DNA of 64,000 bases from contig OX457042.1 of NCBI GenBank assembly GCA_949752735.1, positions 60,395,725-60,459,724 of the forward strand, read 5' to 3'. The notes beneath the pieces are model-generated. The model saw only the letters and a list, made by a program, of their open reading frames with translations, made no database searches and had not been told where the DNA came from. A program made the position numbers and the translations under genes. The DNA is from Lumbricus terrestris. Taxonomy: Eukaryota; Annelida; Clitellata; Crassiclitellata; Lumbricidae. This document shows, in pieces, positions 56,568-64,000 of the stretch (position 1 is the stretch's first letter; each line of letters begins with the position of its first letter).

Positions 56568-57855
56568 CAGTGGCAGCGCCAGGATTTCAGTTTTGGGGGC
56601 TAAAGGGGGTAAATTGTCCAAAATGTTTAGTTTTACATGAAAAAATAGATGGCCTTTTTAGGGGGCTTAACCCCCTTGTCACAAATTACCGCTGCCACCA
56701 CTGATCCCAAAAATACATATAATGGTTAGAGTGTCTATTCTCTAAAGTATTAATTAGAAGTGATGCCCTGCACTAGCATTATAGTACAAGAAAGTCACTA
56801 GTTGCCTGAATCATTGGCAAAGCCAGAAGTGTTGATTTTCCAGTTTTTACTCATAAATAACAGCAACGTCTTGTATGAAAAATAAAAGATTTACATCAGG
56901 TATCAATGTCTTCATATCGAAACAAAAACAGCACTGTTCTGGTCACTCACAGATTTCATGAAAATCAAACCAACAAAGTTATTGATTAAACACCCAAACT
57001 CTTGACCATCTCCCCTGAGATTTATCTCATCTTCCCAAGTAAAGTTAGGTAAACAACATTCGTAGAAACCCACTGTCTCTGTAGAACAGACCACCGACCA
57101 ACAGACACTTCCACTCTTTGAAGAGAGCTCTAGGATAGGTTTCACGCCACTTTCTCTTGTAGAAGAATACCACGAAGTGGCACTTTCATCTCTGGTGCCT
57201 CCACTCCGAGAATGTCACTGTAGAACAGCGCCTACCCGAGAATGTCACTGTGGAAAAGCGTCCACCCCGAGAACTAGATAAAATGTTTAAACACAAATAC
57301 TGTAAGAAATATTCACCAAACACATGGTACGCTCCCCTGCAACTACCATGGCAATATCAGCACAATTCAAAGCTTCCATTCACCCTAACAATAATGTATA
57401 AAGTCAACTAAAATGTGAAGACGGGGTACGCCCCCTACAACCACCACAGAAATATTCGCACCCTACAAAGCATCAATTCACATAGCTATAAAATATAGCG
57501 CCAAATGAAATGTAACGAGATACGCCCCTTTCAAACACAACAGCAATCTTCGCACGTTTCAGCACTTCAACTCAACGTAGTCATAAAATATAGCGCTGCC
57601 TCAATACGCTACTAGCATTAAAGCTCAGTTACTGAAAAACCATAAATGTATACCAAAATTAACTATCTTACCCGAATGAATTCGATTAAAACTAGACATT
57701 CTTGAAATGTCGTGCGTGCCCTTCAGTCACCAACATCACTGACTCAAGGTCGTCCTCAATCCTCTCCTAGGCACCACGCCAACCTCCTTCCGGTGAAAAA
57801 TACTCTAGCGCATTTTCGTGACTAGTCCCTCTAGCCCCCTCTAGCGCCACCACTG
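56568..57855. mobile_element. hAT element with 8-bp duplication
   Basis: The ends are cagtggcagcgccagga and ctagcgccaccactg. The flanks gacctgtt (56560-56567) and gacctgtt (57856-57863) are identical. A second copy of the right-end motif (accgctgccaccactg, about 56687-56702) suggests a smaller element sharing the left end. No transposase recognised. Confidence 0.82.
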
Positions 57856-58326
57856 GACCTGTTCAGGGAATTAAGAGGTCGATGAGACAATGCAGAAAGA
57901 GGAGAACGAAGAGATGTTTCGGTGCAAGACCCATTTTGGATTTGAGTACCAGAGAATATAAAAAACCCTAGTTATGTAGTCTCCGATGTTTCTTCAAAAG
58001 TCCGTCGTCAGCTGTGGTTCTCTTATGCGTCAGTATTTCCAGTCGATTAAGTCGTGGATCTCACGTACGTCATACCTGAGTTCTGGAAGATCTACTTTGA
58101 ATTGTCGGCCCCAGCAAATGTTCAAGTTGAGGAACATACCATACCTTAAGAACGCTACATATTCTATGTTCGCGCACGTGCTGACTATCACCATCGTCTG
58201 TAATAATCGAACAAAGTAGGTTTTCCAGATGAGCAAAATGGCAATACGCTGTAGGCCCAGTGTAGGGCTATTAGATGATCGAGAGTAGGCCTACGTTTCT
58301 ATTCAACCTCAAGACAGGGCTGTTTT

Positions 58327-58701
58327 TAAGCGAACCCTGGTTAGGCCTGTTGACAATGATTATTAGGCCTATAGTCTACATCGCATGGAAACTAATTATG
58401 ATGTATTGAATTGGGCTACATAAGCTCACACTTTGCGACAAAGTGAAGGTTTGGAGTGAAAAGCTCAAAAACTGTGGAAATGCATTCCGGTCAAACACAC
58501 AAAATTTTCTCTTTATTTGCATAGATATTCACCGTACACAATACGATAGGCGGACTCTGCAGAACATCATTATTGCGTGTAAAGTTTAAGCGAACCCTGG
58601 TTAGGCCTATAATTGACAATGATTATTATAGTCTAAGCTTACATCGCATAGAAACTAATTAGGCTACGATGTTTTGAATTAGGCTACATACACTTTGCGA
58701 C
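58327..58701. repeat. Tandem duplication around a Helitron scrap
   Basis: aagcgaaccctggttaggcc and its roughly 115-bp context occur at 58327 and 58588. Between them, 58436-58510 is the reverse complement of 6925-6990 in the Helitron (tttggagtgaaaagctcaaa). Confidence 0.65.
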
Positions 58702-60845
58702 AAACGGAAAGGCCAACAGTACTGCCGAACAAAACTGAGTCAAAACTAACTCAGGGTGTGTTATCCTAAGCGTCACATGTAATTCCTAATTATTGCCTGC
58801 GTACGGCGTATCAACATTATGAAAATACAGGCTACTGCAAAACTAGACAGTGTCAACTGCTGAACACTATTTGTAATAACTGCCAACTCTCTACATCTAA
58901 ACTAATACGGATAATACCCTGGATCTGTGCACAAAATTTGCTGGCTATCAAAAGAGGCAATAAGGGCTATATTTCAGTTTCAGTTTTTGCACCTAACAAA
59001 CATTGAAGTTTTCATCTTTAGTGAACAACAATTAATTAGCAACTCTAATGCTAAAAAGACTAATGCTATAATAATTATTTATTTTATATTAATGTCAGAA
59101 ATATTATGCCCCTTATGTTATATTAAAACTCTGAAGGGCCTGGGATGAAGTTATTTGAATTCACAGGCAGAAGGACGTTTCTCACCAAAAATAAAGCGAA
59201 ACTCAAGAGCACAATAACATTATTATTAATTAACATAACATAATATAACATAATTAAAAAATTAACATAATAACGAAATAGTCGAAACTACAGCCACGTG
59301 TTTCTCCTGTATTCGCTCAGAATTAGACAACTGTAGTGACACAAACAATAAATCACTATGCTGCCAAGGAATACCTTGACGGAAATTTTCTTATGTCGGG
59401 TTATATTGTATCCCGTCACCTTCGATGCTCAAAATGAACACTGGTGAACTATCTCTCCTCGAATATTATAATTAATTTATTATAATTATACTAGGTGAAT
59501 ATCCTGATCATTACACCCACCTTAGAGCCATCGATGGCCCTCATGAAGCCAGGCACTGCTGCAACTTTGGAAATTCACAGATGGCTTAAAATGAACCACC
59601 GTACCCCAGTTACGATTATTGATCTGGCTTTCGTCATGCCAGAAAAGTCATCACCGGACCAAGAATAAACTGACTGCAGAGAAAAGCGGGGAGTAGTCTG
59701 CTGCATATACTACAACAATAACTGTTGGAAAAGACACAGCTCATGGAAGGCATTAAAAAATGGGGAAGTCAGTGAATGAATTGTGCTGATAATTATGGAC
59801 ACTTCTCTGAGACTTACAACAGGCGCAGACACACAACTCCTAACTGATTCTTCGATAATTATCCTGAACGATTTTAAATGCACTGCTTAGGGTTGAGACC
59901 AACTACCAGCCTGGATCATAATTATGATTGTGGGCGACGATCTGTGCTCGCGATTAACACGTAGCCTATCAATAACTCTATCTCACCTGTGCTGCTGTGC
60001 ACGTGCCTTCTCATTGGCAGATTGCATTCATTTAACCGGATGAAAAAGATTCCACACTCATCACATATTGCAGACCCTAGAGTAGCCTACTTACTATCAG
60101 TAAGCTTAGTCAAGATCCTATCTGGGATTGATACCAATACTTTTTGTTGTTCTGGTTTTGAAAGCAGACGCGGATTAACCCCTGAAAAGTAAATCCTAAT
60201 GTCCTTACGGCAAACCGTAGGCTAGTTCTTCAGGTCTGCAGTCAGCAGTGTCACATCATGTGATCTGCTTGACCGCAATTATCAATGGAGCTTCATTTAT
60301 CAAGTGCACAGCCCTAGTGAAACGTTGTTGGGCATAGCCAAGGTTTGATGAGGCAATGACCTGAATTTGCTGATATAAATAGACCCCAATTAATTTATAT
60401 CCTGGTATAAGCTTTTATGCACATGCGAATGATGAGACCTCACACCTCTTTATAGGTCCATCGAAAGCTACTTCTCTGTAATCACATCGCACAAACATAA
60501 ATTTTACCGGTTTGCATTTGTCAAAGAAATGAGTATGAGATTTATTCAACAAACTTCTGTAATCGAAAACTGTGAGAAAAATCAAGCGAGTCGAAAACGA
60601 AAATAGCCATAAAAGCCTCGAACGCTGATGTCGACTTCCTTCAAGAGAGGTAGGACGTAGGCCTATCACTCATAAAAATATCAGAGACACAAACTTCCTA
60701 AAGTTTCGTTGGAGTGCAGTGCGAATAATAGGCCTAATAATATTCTGAAGCGCCTGCAAACGCATTGCGCTGTACAATGTACATGTAGGCCTACAAGGTA
60801 TGCAGAAATCTTGATTAAAATCAAGCTTAACTGCTAACAGAACGG
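58702..60845. other. Non-coding stretch
   Basis: No gene, RNA or clean transposon end recognised. AT-rich with taggcctac motifs. Confidence 0.5.
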
Positions 60846-60849
60846 ACAG

Positions 60850-60960
60850 CTTGAAATACACGACTTTAATGGCAGTCTACAAAGCACGTCCGCCCTAAGG
60901 GTCTCGATTTCGGTGCCTCTCGCTCCATAAGCCAGTGTGTTATCATATGCGCTAACCCCC
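60850..60960 (-). mobile_element. Second SINE-like family, copy 2
   Basis: In reverse complement: ggttagcgcatatgataaca, cactgg, then gggcggacgtgctttgtaga and ctgccattaaag. It pairs with 42160-42265. Confidence 0.45.
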
Positions 60961-60974
60961 CCCACCAATAGCAC

Positions 60975-61751
60975 GGTTTACTGTCAATACCGCGCACACA
61001 ATACCGCGCACACATAACCGCACACACAATACCGCGATGTTCACTACCGCGCACGATCATTACCGCGCACGATCATAGCCGCATTCAAGTATTTCAACAT
61101 GCATCCAGCTTCTATTTCATATCTAAAAATACTTTCATCCAGCTTCTATTTCTCATGCGTTATTTTCAACAATCCAGCTTCTATTTCATATCTAAAATTA
61201 CCTTAATCCAGCTTCTATTTCATCTCTAAAAATACTTTCATCCAGCTTCTATTTCATGCGTTATTTTCATCAATCCAGCTTCTATTTCATATCTAAAATT
61301 ACCTTAATCCAGCTTCTATTTTTCATGCGTTATTTTCATCAATGCAGCTTCTATTTCATCTCTAAAAATACTTTCATCCAGCTTCTATTTCATGCGTTAT
61401 GTTCATCAATCCAGCTTCTATTTCATATCTAAAATTACCATAATCCAGCTTCTATTTTTCATGCGTCATTTTTATCAATCCAGCTTCTATTTCATATCTA
61501 AAAAACCTTCATTCAGCTTCTATTTCTCATGACTTATTTTCATCAATCCAGCTTCTATTTCACCTCTAAAATAATTTAATCCAGTTTCCATATCTCAAGC
61601 GCTGGACCATTTGTCTGTAGACCAGTTGTCGTTTGACGCGTTGTCTGTAGAACAGTAGTCGTGACACCCCTTAAATAGAAGCTGGATGAAGGTTTTTAGA
61701 TATGAAATAGAAGCTAGATTGATGAAAATAACGCGGTATTGAGCGGATACC
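60975..61751. mobile_element. TIR element filled with a minisatellite
   Basis: It starts ggtttactgtcaataccgcg and ends (reverse complement) ggtatccgctcaataccgcg. The flanks caatagcac (60966-60974) and caatagcac (61752-61760) are a 9-bp duplication. Short repeats of accgcgcacac type sit next to the left end. Its GGT ends and short-repeat arms resemble 43975-44821. Confidence 0.78.
61100..61600. repeat. Minisatellite of about 33-bp units
   Basis: The core atccagcttctatttcat recurs about 15 times, with alternating spacers atctaaaattacctta and gcgttattttcatca. One inverted pair lies at 61675-61725. Related units (cttcatcccgcttccatttc) continue outside the element at 62005-62185. Confidence 0.92.
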
Positions 61752-62004
61752 CAATAGCACATGGGGCCTAGATAATATTATCTCGTGCTTAGTGCGCTAA
61801 CAATTGATGAATTTCGTATCGTTTTTGACTATAGGCCTAGGCCTCCTGGTGGCAAAATTAAGGTCAACGGCTGCAAGTTGAAGTTTCATTCAATGCTTCA
61901 AGGTGTTAGCGATCTAGCCTTACGTCTGGATGAATAATTTCGTCGGTCTATTTTTTCACGAAAATCGTGGGTACTTGTGGGTAATAGACCGTCGAAATTA
62001 TTCA

Positions 62005-62185
62005 TCCAGCTTCTATTAAAAGTATAAAATACCTTCATCCCGCTTCCATTTCTTAAGCGTTTTATCATTCATCCGGCTTCTATTTGGTATATAAAGCACC
62101 TTCATCCCGCTTCCATTTCTTAGGTGTTTTATCATTCATCCGGCTTCTATTTGATATATAGAACACCTTCATCCCGCCACCACTA
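62005..62185. repeat. Related minisatellite, second block
   Basis: Alternating tcatccggcttctatttg and ccttcatcccgcttccattt units, about five in total. Confidence 0.85.
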
Positions 62186-62454
62186 TGGATATTTCTGTGG
62201 GGTCGTCAAACCCACAAGTACCAAATATTGAGCCCATTAATTTTATGATGCTCAGAAACAATATTTGTTCTCTGTTTCTATTCAATGGCCAACACCTGAA
62301 TGGAAAGAATTAACAGAACACAGCTCCGTCAAGTATAATGGTGAGATTGTGCACAGTTTTATCTAAGTTCTTAAGCAACTAGTTTAACAGCATTATTAGC
62401 TAACGGATAATTTCACTTGAAGCGGCCATCGACTTATGCTTCTTTATATGTTTA

Positions 62455-62999
62455 CTAGTTGAACTACCCGGCGTTGCCCGGGAAATTTCGATTTTTAGTT
62501 CCCAGCCACGTCTGACCCCGCTCCAACGCCGCCCTTCTCACCTCTCCTCACATCAGCCCCAATCCGGTCCCACTCTGGTCGCCATTCCCACCTCGCCTTC
62601 TTTCATCGGGCCCAACCCGGTCCAACCACTTTGAATGCCCAGCGTTGCCCGTGACATTTAGGTTTTCGGTCCAACTCAGCTCACACCCGTTCATGTTTAC
62701 GCTATATATTCAGCATTTTTGCAAAACTGCGTGTCAAAAGATATGCCCTCGGCGAAAAATGAGGTTAAAAATCTATTGGTTCGTTGAAAACCGATCGGCG
62801 AAAATTATTGCGTCTTAAATAGGCTAGTGATACATACGATACGGTAGGCTATAGATATTAATTAACGGCATAACGCGCTATAATTTTAAAATAGGCCATG
62901 ACGTCATTAATGTACTGGTCTCAATCATCAATATATCATCGATGGTTTTAATGACTTTCGAAAATATGTTTAAAAGCAAATGGCGTCTTTATATATAGA
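62455..62999 (-). mobile_element. Short non-autonomous Helitron
   Basis: On the minus strand the 5' end is TCTATATATAAAGACGCC and the 3' end is cccgggcaacgccgggtag, ttcaa, CTAG. It lies between A and T with no duplication. No Rep/helicase gene. The same terminal hairpin as 6874-7641. Confidence 0.8.
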
Positions 63000-64000
63000 T
63001 ATTAGTCCCAGCTTAAACACAGCGTCAGGATTGGGTAGAAAATGAAAATTTTCAATCTCGGAAAGAGGTAAGATTTTTGGATCGCGAAGCCTGATAGTGT
63101 CGTCCAGGGGTGCTAAAAAGTATTTTTGTAAATATTGAGAAAAATCGGTCGGGTGGATAAGAAGAAAATTGGTTCATTAAATTGTTATTATTTGTATTTT
63201 ATAGGTTTAGATATCATGGCCATAAAGACTTTTCTATACGGCTAGTCCAATCGCTCTATAAATTGTCGCACTTATCCCCCCTCCCTCCGTCAAGTCGTCT
63301 TCTCTTTCCCCGGGACATCCATGCTGAAAGCGCCTTTGAATAGTGTAATAAGCCACACAACAGCTGCTGAAGTTTGAAATTTTTTATAAGAAATCTGCAT
63401 GAAAACTAAAACATTGTATAGTTTCGTGTAGAGGTTATGAGCATAGGGACACATCCAAAACAGGAGGTTGAAATCGGTGGACGGATTGTTTCCCACAGTA
63501 AGAGTTTTCCGCAGACGTGGTAGGTGGGAGAAACAGTCGTGGCCTATGATATTACACACTAGCCCATAACACAAGCCTTATCCTACATACAACCTCAACT
63601 AATTATAATCAAGAACTTCCTTTGCTTAACTACACCATCACCCATAGCCTACACAGGCCTGAAGGATTTTCGACCATGTATCCGATTATCAGACATCATC
63701 AGTAGACCTTTTCACAAAATGTATAATTAACATAACTCATAACTCCACATTACGTCCAACCTGAAAAAGAAAAATGCCGTTCGCCAGCAGTTCAGTAACT
63801 ACATGTACATTTACTATAGCCTAATCGGTTTTACATAGGAATCATTTTCCGAAAAGGAATAGAATCAGAACTTAGGCTAACTAGAACTGAAATTGGGAAT
63901 TCTTAATTTTTTAGAACGGAAATATAATTGCATTGACATACGATTGAATGCGAAATATATAAATGATTTGCCAATTCAAAAGTTAGTAGGCTACATTCAT
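63000..64000. other. Non-coding stretch to the right edge
   Basis: No gene or element recognised. Confidence 0.5.

Noticed and set aside
61100..61600. CRISPR-like array (core of about 18 bp every 33 bp)
   Set aside because: The spacers are themselves repetitive and alternate between two types; the genome is eukaryotic and no cas genes exist.

Overview
This is eukaryotic, animal DNA. It is intron- and transposon-rich, with very few coding exons scattered among microsatellites, SINEs, LINEs, Helitrons and many small DNA transposons. Nothing in it looks bacterial or viral. The recognisable host genes are innate-immunity-type modules: a CARD exon, an F-box-like exon, a probable TRADD-N-like exon and NHL-type beta-propeller exons. 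Together with the abundant short motif taggcctac, this suggests a marine invertebrate. I cannot name the species.

Layout. 1-2584 (minus): a CR1/L2-like LINE reading frame that stays open to the left window edge. 2.7-8.5 kb: tetranucleotide repeats, a TIR transposon inserted in a (TATG)n tract, a SINE and a Helitron. 8.5-12.7 kb: a 4.2 kb transposon with a decayed transposase, also inserted in a (TATG)n tract; an inverted, uninterrupted copy of its host repeat lies at 16.5-17.4 kb. 18.3-21.0 kb: a large minisatellite with higher-order structure. 21.7-27.3 kb: MITEs, a SINE, a relic of the NHL gene family and a three-level nest of DNA transposons. 30.9-34.5 kb: a decayed piggyBac-like element carrying a microsatellite-core element, then more tetranucleotide arrays and a second MITE copy.

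35.4-55.6 kb is the gene-bearing part. An F-box-like exon (35461-35647) and a CARD exon (36927-37214) join in matching phase. They are followed by a tandem array of duplicated units. Unit 1 has a TRADD-N-like exon (40558-40865) and an NHL exon (45385-46379). Unit 2 has the same pair (48232-48539 and 50068-51023), the second broken by one stop codon. Unit 3 (54221-54849) and unit 4 (54905-55026) are NHL remnants. All usable acceptors are phase 1. The CARD exon can therefore splice in frame either to a short TRADD-N-like terminal exon or to an NHL terminal exon. This reads as one or more receptor or adaptor genes with duplicated, exchangeable 3' ends, part of which is decaying.

The units also date the transposons. 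Unit 2 preserves empty sites for a mariner-like element and a 218 bp insertion found in unit 1, while units 1 and 4 preserve the empty site of a TG..CA (LTR-type) insertion found in unit 2. 55.6-64 kb holds only transposon fragments, a minisatellite-filled TIR element, and a short Helitron.
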